Assembly (NCBI RefSeq): GCF_965230805.1
Contig: NZ_OZ246019.1
Coordinates: 62,001 to 126,000, forward strand
Direction: 5' to 3'
From: Marinifilum sp965230805
Lineage (GTDB): Bacteria > Bacteroidota > Bacteroidia > Bacteroidales > Marinifilaceae
Length of the DNA stretch: 64,000 nucleotides
Below, one piece after another: positions 17,187 to 26,462 of this stretch. The notes below the pieces were generated by a model. The model did not search any database and was not told the DNA's origin. It saw only the letters and a list, made by a program, of their open reading frames with translations. Each line of letters starts with the position of its first letter. Position 1 is the stretch's first letter. The position numbers were made by a program, and so were the translations under genes.

Positions 17187-17216
17187 CTCTTTCTTCACAA
17201 GTAACTTACAATCGAT

Positions 17217-17248
17217 AAGAGACTGTCTCAAACGAGATGGTCTCTTTT
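17217..17248 (+). terminator. Intrinsic terminator after the AidA/PixA pair
   Basis: Imperfect 12-bp stem AGAGACTGTCTC / GAGATGGTCTCT with a 4-base loop, then TTTT, 31 bases after the stop. Confidence 0.75.
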
Positions 17249-17389
17249 GATTTCAGGCGAATGTGAAAAGAACCCTTTTAAGCAATACGATTTCGCTTTT
17301 GCTGATCTTCAGTCGTTAAGTTTCGTAAAGCAAGACAGAAAGGTAAGGAAAAACACAAAAAACTTTTTGATGGAAACCATCCTGAATTC

Positions 17390-17992
17390 TCACTCTTCTT
17401 CATATTCCGTTTTATTTACATACATCGTGAGGATTTTATGCTGCATGGTTTCAATTGGATAAGCCTCTGGTTCAAGAACGTAATTCATCGCTATTCCATC
17501 GAGCATTGATATTAAGAATCGGGTTTCCATTTCCGGATCATCCGCTCCGTTTAAGCTAAAATACTTATTTAGCACATCCAATTTTAAACTTACAATTTCA
17601 TCTAACTCCTGTCTATACAATTCCACCACTCCTGCTTGCAATCTTAAAGCATAAAACATTTTAAAAAACTTAAAATGCTTCTCAATTGAATCGAAATAAT
17701 CATTGATGAAAAATAACAATTCCACCTCTAGCAAATTTCCGTCATCATTCGGATCAAGCCCATCAAATAATAAATGAACGGCTTCTGCCACAATAGTATG
17801 AAGCAGATACTCTTTGGTTTCAAAGTAAGAGAATAACATTTCTTCTGAGATTTCTGCAGCTTTTGCTATTTTTACTCCTGTTGTGGCAAAATAACCTTCT
17901 TGTACAAAAATCTCCAAGGCGGTACTTATTATTTCCCTCCTTTCCTCAATATCTTTGGGCAATTTATTGGTTGTAGCCATAATAACAATCAT
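17390..17992 (-). CDS. TetR/AcrR-family transcriptional regulator
   Basis: A 200-residue TetR-type regulator. The N-terminal helix-turn-helix is at about residues 15-60 (ISTALEIFVQEGYFATTGVKIAKAAEISEEMLFSYFETKEYLL, seen as the typical spacing of A..F...G...T....IA..A.IS...L..YF..KE). The C-terminal about 130 residues form an all-helical ligand or dimer domain with no known effector. The methionine at residue 5 (17980) is an equally good start. The gene converges on the AidA/PixA pair and is followed upstream by repeat-filled DNA, so its target is not evident from context. Confidence 0.85.
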   Translation of the reverse strand: MIVIMATTNKLPKDIEERREIISTALEIFVQEGYFATTGVKIAKAAEISEEMLFSYFETKEYLLHTIVAEAVHLLFDGLDPNDDGNLLEVELLFFINDYFDSIEKHFKFFKMFYALRLQAGVVELYRQELDEIVSLKLDVLNKYFSLNGADDPEMETRFLISMLDGIAMNYVLEPEAYPIETMQHKILTMYVNKTEYEEE

Positions 17993-18216
17993 TTAAGTGA
18001 AAAACATCGGTTTTCATCTAAGTTACAACAGAAATTCACTTTTCTCCAAAAAATAGTAATTCACTAATGATAAATACAATCTAATATTTCATCTTCGTAG
18101 CTAGTTTGTTGTTATGACAATGTAGGCACTAGCCCTGCCATCTGTTTGTTTTTCCATACCAATATTCGGGATTCAGATACCAGGGCTAAAGGTCTTGAAA
18201 GCTCACTATTTTTGCC

Positions 18217-18301
18217 TTAGGGATTGTAGTGGATACCCCACAGCGAGGAACGAGCGAGAAGTAGGAACGGAAAGCCCGACCGACGAAGGAGGGAACGCCC
18301 A
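18217..18301 (+). repeat. GC-rich dispersed repeat, copy 1
   Basis: An approximately 86-bp sequence beginning TTAGGGATTGTAGTGGATAC and ending GAGGGAACGCCC is repeated at 22749-22835 with only about one internal change. It is far richer in G and C than its AT-rich surroundings and contains short foldable arms (GTGG-ATAC-CCCAC). It has no open frame. It could be a mobile repeat or encode a structured RNA. Confidence 0.8.
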
Positions 18302-18395
18302 AATAATTTAAACATTAATTTTTCTACTACAAAGGAAGTTTTCCCATGTTAGGGGGTATGGTTCTTATCTTATAAAATTAATCAGCAACTAAACT

Positions 18396-18500
18396 AACGT
18401 GAGTTCGAGGTAAAATTCTATCCACAGAAAGTTATATTTGAGAAAATTTCTACTCAAAATCAGATCAAACTGTGAACGAATTTTACCTCGAACTCACGTT
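18396..18500 (+). mobile_element. 267-bp MITE family, internally deleted copy 3
   Basis: A 105-bp derivative with both termini intact (AACGTGAGTTCG at the left, CGAACTCACGTT at the right) but about 160 internal bases missing. The right end overlaps the stop codon of the minus-strand AraC/TPR gene, whose TAA is completed by the MITE's terminal bases. The flanks AAACT/AAATT are an imperfect match. Confidence 0.85.
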
Positions 18501-20544
18501 AAATTAAGCCCTGATCTTTTAAGGTTTTTTTTAAGTTTTGATGTCGCTTATGAAAGTTTTCTTTCAGGATATCCATGTATTTCTTAAACTCCTTTGTTTT
18601 ATTGATTTCGTCGAACAAAGGATCATCTTCCAAAAACAGAACAATCCAATAGGGATATTGATTTTGATGCACAAAAAGATAAAGATGCTTAAACGCCTTT
18701 TCTGTATTACCTTCCTGCACATAACAGACTGCCAAACTCAAATCTTTATAAATGGATTGATGTGAATATGCAAATTCCTTATACTTATTAAAGAGAATTT
18801 TCGCCTCCTCGTATTTGCCCACTTTAGCATATACATGTGCAATTTTAGCATCCTCTCCCTGATAGATGTCTAAATTAGCATCTTCTTTTGCTTTTATAAA
18901 TTGGCTGTAATACTTGTAAGCTTCCTCGTAATCACGCTGGGAATAACAGATTTTTCCAATCTCCTGAAGAATATCCAATCGTGATTGATCTTTATTCCAA
19001 GCCTCGACCACCAAGCTTTTGGTCTCCTTCCAGTCTTTGTTTTTGGCATACAACACATAGGCTCTTAGATATGCCGAGTACAAATTATTGGGATTATACT
19101 CCAAAGACCTATTTATGTAGATTTCTGATTCATCAATAAATCCTGATTGAATTAGTGCATTACTAATATGCAGATAGATAAAACTAGTGCTTACAGAATC
19201 GTTGGCTGCAATATTTAATTGAATTCCTTTTAAGGCATATTCCAAATACTTCTGAGTATCGGGCATGTAGTTGGCATAAAAATCAGAAAGATAGTTCAAA
19301 ACATAGGCCGAATTTGGATTGTACTCCAAAGCTTTTTCAAAATAAGGAACAGCAGCCTGTTTATCGTCTTTGGCAACATAAGATAATGCTTTGGCAATTA
19401 AACACTGGTAATCTTTGGAGTCAAACAACATGGCTTTATCTGCATCAGCAATAACTTTATCGGTATGCAACTTCTCAGCTTTAAAAATATCGAGATAGTA
19501 ATAAGCCATGGATCGAAAAGCATAAGCACGTGCAAATTCACTGTCCAATTCAATGGCTTTATTAAGATGTGGAATCGCTTCGGTTAACAACTCCCTTTTT
19601 GCTTGTCGCATTAAATCAAGACCTTTTAGGAACTCATCATAAGCTTCAAGATTTTTGGTAGGTATTATATCCATTCGCTTTTCCTCTTCGGGAGTGATGA
19701 TGGCCTTTACACTACCAGCTATTTTTTTTGCAACTTCCTTTTGCAATTGAAATATGTCCTTGGCCTGTCTATCGTACTGCTCTGCCCACAAGTGTTTATC
19801 GTCACTGGCTTTTATCAACTGAATATTCAACAAGATGTGATCGCCAATTTTCTGACCACTTCCCTCAACAAAATAGCTTACATTTAATTCCTTGGCAATT
19901 TCGGGAATTGTGAGATTCGAATTTCGATATTTCTCAACCGAAGTTCTGCTAATCACTCTCACGTCTTTGATTTTTTGCAAATGATTTAAAACCGATTCCA
20001 TCAATCCATTTACAATGTATACATTAGACGAATCTTTACTGTCGTTTTTAAATGGAAGCACAGCGATTGATTTATCTGCCTTTTCAATCCCAAACTGAAT
20101 AGGTCTCAGAATAAAATAAATGGATACCATCCCAATCAAAAACGCAATTACAATAATTATTGATCCTTTTCGTGGATTTGATTTTTGAGATATACTTTTT
20201 AAATGACCCTGTTTTCCAACTTCTCCCGGAGGATATCCATACAATTCCCTAAAGCACTTTATAAAATAAGATGTACTGCTGAATCCAACCTGGTAAGCAA
20301 TCTCGGAAACATTAAAATTTCCTTCCAATAACATACAGTTCGCATTATTAAGTCTGATTTGACTGATAAACTGACTAACGGAAAGCTTGCATTTCTTTTT
20401 TACTTTTCGCAAGAGGTTGGAACGACTCATTCCTATAGCATCAGCCAATTCTGAAACACCGAAAGATTCGTTGGATAAGTTTTCTTCGACAAGCAACTTA
20501 AGCTTTAACAGAAACTCATCCTCTTCAAATAATTGTTTGGCCAT
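18499..20544 (-). CDS. AraC-type regulator with membrane segment, TolB-like and TPR domains
   Basis: A 681-residue protein. Residues about 10-115 are an AraC-type double helix-turn-helix (FGVSELADAIGMSRSNLLRK, then NVSEIAYQVGFSSTSYFIKCF). A membrane helix follows at about 131-152 (IIVIAFLIGMVSIYFIL). A TolB/FlgO-like beta domain at about 160-300 starts IAVLPFKNDSKDSSN. Six or more TPR-like helical hairpins fill the remainder. The HTH should be cytoplasmic and the sensor part periplasmic, giving a one-piece transmembrane regulator of a type common in Bacteroidota. The divergent neighbour at 20802 is the likeliest target. The stop codon lies at the junction with a MITE, so the original C-terminus may have been longer. 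Confidence 0.82.
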   Translation of the reverse strand: MAKQLFEEDEFLLKLKLLVEENLSNESFGVSELADAIGMSRSNLLRKVKKKCKLSVSQFISQIRLNNANCMLLEGNFNVSEIAYQVGFSSTSYFIKCFRELYGYPPGEVGKQGHLKSISQKSNPRKGSIIIVIAFLIGMVSIYFILRPIQFGIEKADKSIAVLPFKNDSKDSSNVYIVNGLMESVLNHLQKIKDVRVISRTSVEKYRNSNLTIPEIAKELNVSYFVEGSGQKIGDHILLNIQLIKASDDKHLWAEQYDRQAKDIFQLQKEVAKKIAGSVKAIITPEEEKRMDIIPTKNLEAYDEFLKGLDLMRQAKRELLTEAIPHLNKAIELDSEFARAYAFRSMAYYYLDIFKAEKLHTDKVIADADKAMLFDSKDYQCLIAKALSYVAKDDKQAAVPYFEKALEYNPNSAYVLNYLSDFYANYMPDTQKYLEYALKGIQLNIAANDSVSTSFIYLHISNALIQSGFIDESEIYINRSLEYNPNNLYSAYLRAYVLYAKNKDWKETKSLVVEAWNKDQSRLDILQEIGKICYSQRDYEEAYKYYSQFIKAKEDANLDIYQGEDAKIAHVYAKVGKYEEAKILFNKYKEFAYSHQSIYKDLSLAVCYVQEGNTEKAFKHLYLFVHQNQYPYWIVLFLEDDPLFDEINKTKEFKKYMDILKENFHKRHQNLKKTLKDQGLI

Positions 20545-20801
20545 TATATTGGGGTAAAATTGTCATCAAAATCCAGAAAAAGATACAAATAATATCGACA
20601 CCATTCATGGATAGGTTCTCTTGGAATTTGCCTCCCATTCGATGGACAAAAAACAGATCATGCATCATAGTTTATACAAATGCGTCATAATTTACACTGA
20701 GTAACAAAAGCTTATATTCTTCGATTTTTAAGTGATATGACCTGCATCACGATTTACCAGACCTTTACATCAGATAAATGTTGAATTAAAAATCAGTAAA
20801 A

Positions 20802-21386
20802 ATGAAAGCACATAAATTATTAGCATTTGGAGTGTATATCCTATTTGTATTGGCAGTTTATTCATGCGAAAACAAAAAATCAAAATCATCAGACAGTAAA
20901 GCAAATACAGCTGAGAAAGTAAAAGCTCCTAAAACTGATATTCATGCAGCCACATTCATGGGTAAGATAAAATTGGTAGAACAGCACATTGCAGCTGGCA
21001 CGGATTTAAACAGTAAAGAGCCAATTGGTGGATCAACTCCTTTAATCACGGCATGTTTATTTGGTAAAACCGAACTTGCAAAAGCCTTAATTAATGCTGG
21101 CGCAGATTTAAATTTAAAGAACAATGATGGTTCTACAGCCCTTCATGTGGCAGCATTCTTTTGCAGAACAGAAATTGTGAAAGCCCTTATTGAAAAAGGT
21201 GCGGATCAAAACTTAAAAAACAAAGCAGGCGCAACAGCTTTAGAAAGCGTTTCGGCTCCTTTCGCACAAGTAAAAGGTGTTTACGAATTCTTTAATAAGG
21301 AATTGGGGCCTCTTGGATTAAGACTTGATTTTGTAAGAATTGAAGAAGCAAGACCGGAAGTTGCTGAACTATTATCTTGCAAGTAA
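20802..21386 (+). CDS. Ankyrin-repeat lipoprotein
   Basis: A 194-residue protein with a lipoprotein signal peptide (hydrophobic LLAFGVYILFVLAVYSC, lipid cysteine at about 22). A charged linker follows, then about four ankyrin repeats at residues 45-150: TPLITACLFGKTELAKALIN, then AGADLNLKN and GSTALHVAAF repeats. It is probably a surface- or periplasm-facing protein-binding module. It is divergent from the membrane AraC/TPR regulator and only 57 bases upstream of the acyltransferase start codon, so it may be controlled by the former and cotranscribed with the latter. The specific partner is unknown. Confidence 0.82.
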   Translation: MKAHKLLAFGVYILFVLAVYSCENKKSKSSDSKANTAEKVKAPKTDIHAATFMGKIKLVEQHIAAGTDLNSKEPIGGSTPLITACLFGKTELAKALINAGADLNLKNNDGSTALHVAAFFCRTEIVKALIEKGADQNLKNKAGATALESVSAPFAQVKGVYEFFNKELGPLGLRLDFVRIEEARPEVAELLSCK

Positions 21387-21443
21387 ATTTTCAAATTGAA
21401 AGATTCGGGGGAGCAATTGCGCCCTGAAAAAAAACTACAAATC

Positions 21444-22526
21444 ATGACAACAACAGAAAGAAGATATGATATAGATTGGCTAAGAGTCATCACCATTGGA
21501 TTGTTATTGATCTATCACATTGCCATTGTATTTCAACCTTGGGCTCCTTTTATTGGCTTTATTAAAAGTGAAACATCCATGGAAAGCATCTGGATTCCCA
21601 TGTCGATGCTGAATATTTGGAGAATTCCATTGCTGTTTTTCGTTTCGGGAATGGGCGTTAGCTTTGCCATGCGAAAAAGATCAGGAGTACAATTGCTTAG
21701 AGAACGCAGCATTCGAATTCTAATTCCATTTCTATTTGGAATGTTTTGTATTGTTCCTCTGCACTTTCTTATTTGGAAGAACTATTACAATCAGGATATT
21801 ACTTACCAAGCTAACCCTAGTCATTTATGGTTTCTGGGAAATATATTTGTCTATGTTTTGATCTTATTGCCCGTATTCCTTTACATGAACAAGAATCATT
21901 TCGCCATAAAGAACTGGCTGAATAAATTGTTTAAAACACCATTGGGATTATTCCTAGCAATAATTCCTTTTGTACTGGAAGCCATATTAATGAATCCGAA
22001 TCCTTTTGAGATGTATGCCATGACTGTGCACGGATTTATTCTGGGATTAATGGCCTTTTTCTTTGGTTTTGTTTTCATCCTGGCCGGAGAAAGTCTGCGA
22101 AGAACATTGATTAAATGGAAATGGTTCTTTCTGCTTATGGCACTAGGTTTATATTCTGTTCGTTTGGTGGTTTTCGAATTGCAGTCGCCAAACTATCTGA
22201 TGGCAATAGAATCGAACATTTGGATATTTGCAGTATTCGGCTTTGCTTTTCAATATCTTAATAAATCCAGTAAAATTTTGGCCTACCTGAGTGAAGCAGC
22301 ATATCCGGTTTATATTATTCACATGGTGATGTTGTATGGAGCAGCTTACCTGATATTGCCATTGCAAATGCCGGCAATTCTGAATTTTGTTCTTATTAAT
22401 GTAATCACATTTGCGGGCTGCTTTGTATTGTATGAGTTTGTGATTAAACGAAGTATTATTTTGCGTCCTTTGTTTGGACTTAAGATAAGCGTTAAAAGAA
22501 AGGTAGAATTGGAATTGCAAGCCTAG
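21444..22526 (+). CDS. Acyltransferase 3 family membrane protein
   Basis: A 360-residue multi-pass membrane protein of the acyltransferase 3 family, which transfers acyl groups to sugars or other extracytoplasmic acceptors. The ATG at 21444 gives the family-typical start TTTERRYDIDWLRVITIGLL, with the conserved arginine and aspartate in the first helix region. The longer frame begins at a TTG at 21396 and is less likely. About ten membrane helices can be counted (for example FVLIPFLFGMFCIVPLHFL-like and AAYPVYIIHMVMLYGAAYL). The stop codon TAG is part of the CTAG target of a MITE that starts at 22523. The substrate is unknown. Confidence 0.85.
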   Translation: MTTTERRYDIDWLRVITIGLLLIYHIAIVFQPWAPFIGFIKSETSMESIWIPMSMLNIWRIPLLFFVSGMGVSFAMRKRSGVQLLRERSIRILIPFLFGMFCIVPLHFLIWKNYYNQDITYQANPSHLWFLGNIFVYVLILLPVFLYMNKNHFAIKNWLNKLFKTPLGLFLAIIPFVLEAILMNPNPFEMYAMTVHGFILGLMAFFFGFVFILAGESLRRTLIKWKWFFLLMALGLYSVRLVVFELQSPNYLMAIESNIWIFAVFGFAFQYLNKSSKILAYLSEAAYPVYIIHMVMLYGAAYLILPLQMPAILNFVLINVITFAGCFVLYEFVIKRSIILRPLFGLKISVKRKVELELQA

Positions 22527-22610
22527 TGTAAAGAATGCTAATTCCCCGAACTAATTTTTTGACCTATTTTCAAAAACTTTAATTCGTTTTATTAACACTC
22601 TTCACACTAG
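22523..22610. mobile_element. CTAG-flanked MITE, short copy
   Basis: An 88-bp copy, inverted relative to the 167-bp copy at 4030, lacking about 79 internal bases. It has TGTAAAGAATGCTAAT and the complement of TGTGAAGAGTGTTAAT at its ends, and CTAG at both borders. The left CTAG contains the TAG stop codon of the acyltransferase gene, so the insertion sits exactly at the gene end. Confidence 0.82.
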
Positions 22611-22649
22611 AAAAGGTTTATACACTTACGCATTTTTTGCTACACCCTT

Positions 22650-22730
22650 GATATCCTCACTCTAAGTGAGGTTATCAATTTAAACCTAATTCTCAGCAAT
22701 ATTGGTAATCTCGCCTAAAGTGAGAATACC
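22650..22730. repeat. Pair of 27-bp palindromes
   Basis: Two related imperfect palindromes lie at 22650-22676 (GATATCCTCACT / AGTGAGGTTATC arms, 11 of 12 paired) and 22704-22730 (GGTAATCTCGC / GTGAGAATACC arms). Their starts are 54 bases apart and both have a CTAA-type centre. They could be a REP-like pair or operator sites; no gene starts close by. Confidence 0.55.
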
Positions 22731-22748
22731 AAGTTGAGGTGCGTTGCG

Positions 22749-22835
22749 TTAGGGATTGTAGTGGATACCCCACAGCGAGGAACGAGCGAGGAGTAGGAAC
22801 GGAAAGCCCGACCGACGAAGGAGGGAACGCCCAAA
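22749..22835 (+). repeat. GC-rich dispersed repeat, copy 2
   Basis: Same sequence and orientation as the copy at 18217, differing visibly at only one position (GAGGAGTAGG against GAGAAGTAGG). It lies between the acyltransferase gene and the hutU terminator. Confidence 0.8.
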
Positions 22836-22853
22836 TGTTAGTAACAAAATGAA

Positions 22854-22884
22854 TAAAAAAAGGCTCAGGAAAATCCCGAGCCTT
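22854..22884 (-). terminator. Intrinsic terminator after hutU
   Basis: On the minus strand, stem AAGGCTC / GAGCCTT extended by GGG/CCT, then a run of seven T; about 27 bases after the hutU stop. Confidence 0.85.
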
Positions 22885-22910
22885 AATCCGCTATAATAAA
22901 TTTGCTTGTA

Positions 22911-24917
22911 TTAAAACAAGTTTTCCAATAATGAATCCTCAACCAAGTTTGGAAGCGTAACTTTTAAATCAGGGCGACGCTCCATTTCACGTTTGATTGC
23001 GAACATGGCCTCATCGTTTCTTGCCCAGCTTCTTCTTGCGATTCCGTTGTTCACATCGTAGAATAACATACTCTTCAATCGAGCATCGGCTTCTGGAGTT
23101 CCATCGAGCAGCATACCAAAACCACCATTGATTACTTCTCCCCAACCTACACCACCACCATTGTGGATGGATACCCAGGTTGCACCTCTAAAGCTATCGC
23201 CAATTACATTGTGAATGGCCATATCGGCAGTAAACTTACTACCATCGTAAATGTTCGAAGTCTCTCTAAACGGAGAATCGGTACCACTTACATCATGATG
23301 ATCGCGACCCAAAACAACTGGGCCAATCTTTCCTTCTGCGATTGCATTGTTGAATGCCTCAGCAATTTTTGATCTACCTTCGGCATCGGCATAAAGAATA
23401 CGAGCCTGAGATCCAACAACCATTTTGTTTTTCTTCGCATCTTTAATCCAGGTAATGTTATCCTGCATTTGCAATTGAATTTCTTCCGGCGACGATTCCA
23501 TGATTTCCTGCAATACATTCATTGCAATTTCATCGGTCATGTCCAAATCTTCTGGTTTACCTGATGTACAAACCCAACGGAAAGGACCAAATCCGTAATC
23601 GAAACACATAGGGCCTAAAATATCCTGAACGTATGATTTGTATCTGAAATCGATACCATTGTCGGCCATGATATCAGCACCTGCTCTTGAGGCTTCCAAA
23701 AGGAATGCATTACCGTAATCGAAGAAATAAGTTCCTTTAGCTGTGTGATTGTTAATAGCAGCCGCATGACGACGCAATGAGGCCTGTACTTTTTCCTTGA
23801 ATACTTCCGGCTCTTCGCGAATCAATCGGTTCGACTCCTCGAAACTTACATCTACCGGATAGTAACCACCTGTCCATGGAATATGAAGAGAAGTTTGGTC
23901 GGAACCAACATGAATAAAGATTTCTTCTTTATCGAAACGTTCCCAAACATCAACTACATTACCAATATAAGCGATAGAAACTACTTCGTTATTAGCTTGT
24001 GCTTCTCGAACTCGTGCAACTAAGTCTTCCATATTGTCAACCAAAACATCAACCCATCCTTGTTGGTGACGTTTTGTTGCTGCTTTTGGATTTACCTCTG
24101 CTGCAATGGTAATACAACCCGAAATGTTACCCGCTTTAGGCTGAGCACCACTCATTCCGCCCAAACCTGCTGTTAAGAAAATCTTACCCGAAGGTGTTTC
24201 TCCTTTTTTCAGCATTTTACGGAAAGCGTTCATTACCGTAATGGTAGTACCGTGAACAATTCCCTGAGGGCCGATGTACATGAATGAACCTGCAGTCATC
24301 TGACCATATTGTGATACACCCAATGCATTGAATTTTTCCCAATGATCGGGCTTCGAGTAATTTGGAATTACCATACCGTTGGTAACAATTACACGAGGTG
24401 CACCTTTCGACGATGGAAACAAACCCATTGGGTGACCCGAATACATGTGCAAAGTTTGTTCATCGGTCATTGTAGCCAAATATTTCATGCAAAGCAGGTA
24501 CTGCGCCCAGTTTTGGAAAACCGCACCGTTTCCACCATAGGTAATCAATTCCTCGGGATGTTGAGCTACTGCAGGATCCAAGTTGTTTTGCATCATTAAC
24601 ATGATACCAGCTGCTTGTTGAGATTTTGCCGGATACTCTTCGATTGGACGAGCATACATTTTGTATTCAGGCTTAAAGCGATACATATAAATACGACCAA
24701 AATCTAATAATTCCTGAGCAAATTCAGGAGCCAATTCAGCATGCCATTCTACTGGAAAGTAACGCAATGCGTTGCGAATTGCCAATTGCTTTTCTTCTAC
24801 CGATAAAATGTCTTTTCTTTTAGGAGCTCGGTTGGCATCCTTTGGATATTCTTTTTTTGCAGGCAATTCTGCTGGAATTCCCTGTAATATTTGTTCTTGA
24901 AATGTCATCATCTTCAT
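22911..24917 (-). CDS. hutU: Urocanate hydratase
   Basis: About 668 residues, the long form of urocanase seen in many Bacteroidota; the common proteobacterial form is near 555. It converts urocanate to imidazolonepropionate in the second step of histidine breakdown, using NAD as an electrophile. Family segments visible are YGGNGAVFQNWAQYL, TAGLGGMSGAQPKA, the NAD-site region CFDYGFGPFRWVCTSG and GGGVGWGEVINGGFGM. It starts four bases after the hutH stop. A TTG directly follows that stop, but the ATG at 24917 is the better start. It is the last gene of the hutH-hutU operon. Confidence 0.95.
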   Translation of the reverse strand: MKMMTFQEQILQGIPAELPAKKEYPKDANRAPKRKDILSVEEKQLAIRNALRYFPVEWHAELAPEFAQELLDFGRIYMYRFKPEYKMYARPIEEYPAKSQQAAGIMLMMQNNLDPAVAQHPEELITYGGNGAVFQNWAQYLLCMKYLATMTDEQTLHMYSGHPMGLFPSSKGAPRVIVTNGMVIPNYSKPDHWEKFNALGVSQYGQMTAGSFMYIGPQGIVHGTTITVMNAFRKMLKKGETPSGKIFLTAGLGGMSGAQPKAGNISGCITIAAEVNPKAATKRHQQGWVDVLVDNMEDLVARVREAQANNEVVSIAYIGNVVDVWERFDKEEIFIHVGSDQTSLHIPWTGGYYPVDVSFEESNRLIREEPEVFKEKVQASLRRHAAAINNHTAKGTYFFDYGNAFLLEASRAGADIMADNGIDFRYKSYVQDILGPMCFDYGFGPFRWVCTSGKPEDLDMTDEIAMNVLQEIMESSPEEIQLQMQDNITWIKDAKKNKMVVGSQARILYADAEGRSKIAEAFNNAIAEGKIGPVVLGRDHHDVSGTDSPFRETSNIYDGSKFTADMAIHNVIGDSFRGATWVSIHNGGGVGWGEVINGGFGMLLDGTPEADARLKSMLFYDVNNGIARRSWARNDEAMFAIKREMERRPDLKVTLPNLVEDSLLENLF

Positions 24918-24920
24918 CAA

Positions 24921-26411
24921 TTATTTTACGATAAAAGCTCTGTCTTTCACAAACTCAACCATTGTATTGATATCATCTTTCAATACCCGGTCGTCTTCCA
25001 ATTTGTCAACTTTAGATCTGATGATATCAAAGTTCTTTTCGATGATATCAGATAACCTGTTTGGTCTTCTGAATTCGATTGCCTGAGCAGCATACATCAA
25101 CTCGATTGCAAAGATTTTTTCAATATTACCCAAAATTTGGTTGAACTTACGTCCTGAGATAGATCCCATAGAAACATGATCTTCTTGTCCTAATGAAGTG
25201 GGAACACTATCAGCTGATGGAGGAAAACACAATGATTTGTTTTCTGTTACCAAAGCCGCAGTGGTGTACTGAGGAATCATGAAACCAGAGTTTAATCCAC
25301 CACTTGAAGTTAACAATCGTGGCAAACCATATTTTCCTTCCAGTAACAAATAACATCTTCTGTCGGCAATATTACCAAGCTCTGATGCTGCCAATGCACA
25401 GTAATCAATTGCCATAGCCAATGGTTGACCGTGGAAGTTACCACCCGAAATGGCTTCTGTCTCGCTCAATACGATTGGATTATCGGTAACTGAATTCATT
25501 TCGATTTCGGCCATTTCGTTCACGTGAGCAAAAGCATTTCTTGATGCTCCGTGAACCTGAGGAATACAACGCAATGAATAAGGATCCTGAACGCGCTCAC
25601 AATTGCTGTGAAGTTCAAGATTTTCTGATTCATCCAACAACATGCGCATTCGCTCGGCAACTTTAATATTCCCCGGGAAGGGACGAATAGCATGCAATGC
25701 TGATTTATACGGAGCTGCACTACCCATAAATCCTTCCAGGCTCATTGCTCCGGCAACATCTGCCAAGTCAAGCAAATATTCCATTCTGTGCAGACCTTTA
25801 ATGGTATGCGCCAAAATAAACTGCGTACCATTAATCAATCCCAAACCTTCTTTAGCCGCAAGACTAATTGGCTCTAGACCATGCTGTGCCAACACCTCTT
25901 TGGCAGGATGAATTTCATCGTTCACCCAAAATTCACCTTCACCCAACAATGGCAAGAAAAGGTGCGACAATGGCGCCAAGTCGCCCGATGCACCAACAGA
26001 ACCTTGTTCAGGAACAACAGGCAAAATATCATTTTCAATAAATAATAGAATGCGTTCGATAACTTCTAAACGAACACCTGAGAACCCTTGCGACAAAGCA
26101 TGAACTTTACAAATCATCATGATTTTCGACAACTCCTTGTCAATTGGATTACCAACACCTACGGCATGAGTAATGATCAAATTTTCCTGAAGCTTACTGG
26201 TTTCTTCCGGAGAAATTTGAGTATCGCAAAGAGGTCCAAATCCCGTGTTTACACCGTAAATTGCTTTATCTGAATTCGCCATAGTCTCAACCTTAGCTCT
26301 GCATTCATTTACTTTAGCAATAGCTTCTTCGGTTAAGACAGCTTTTAGCTCTCCACGAGCAATCTGTATTGTTTTATCAACTGTTAGTCGATCTATCCCG
26401 TATTTAAACAT
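24921..26411 (-). CDS. hutH: Histidine ammonia-lyase
   Basis: A 496-residue histidine ammonia-lyase that removes ammonia from histidine to give urocanate. The A141-S142-G143 triad in GSVGASGDLAPL forms the MIO cofactor autocatalytically. The N-terminal YGVNTGFGP and the SVTDNPIV segment are also typical. It is followed immediately by hutU. A Bacteroidota-type -7 element (TACATTTG) lies about 50 bases upstream. The formimidoyltransferase gene lies 1 kb further upstream on the same strand. Imidazolonepropionase (hutI), needed between hutU and ftcD, is absent from the window. Confidence 0.96.
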   Translation of the reverse strand: MFKYGIDRLTVDKTIQIARGELKAVLTEEAIAKVNECRAKVETMANSDKAIYGVNTGFGPLCDTQISPEETSKLQENLIITHAVGVGNPIDKELSKIMMICKVHALSQGFSGVRLEVIERILLFIENDILPVVPEQGSVGASGDLAPLSHLFLPLLGEGEFWVNDEIHPAKEVLAQHGLEPISLAAKEGLGLINGTQFILAHTIKGLHRMEYLLDLADVAGAMSLEGFMGSAAPYKSALHAIRPFPGNIKVAERMRMLLDESENLELHSNCERVQDPYSLRCIPQVHGASRNAFAHVNEMAEIEMNSVTDNPIVLSETEAISGGNFHGQPLAMAIDYCALAASELGNIADRRCYLLLEGKYGLPRLLTSSGGLNSGFMIPQYTTAALVTENKSLCFPPSADSVPTSLGQEDHVSMGSISGRKFNQILGNIEKIFAIELMYAAQAIEFRRPNRLSDIIEKNFDIIRSKVDKLEDDRVLKDDINTMVEFVKDRAFIVK

Positions 26412-26462
26412 TGTTTAAGTATTTTATGTCGTTTATTCTAAACCAGTCAGTTTTATTTATTG

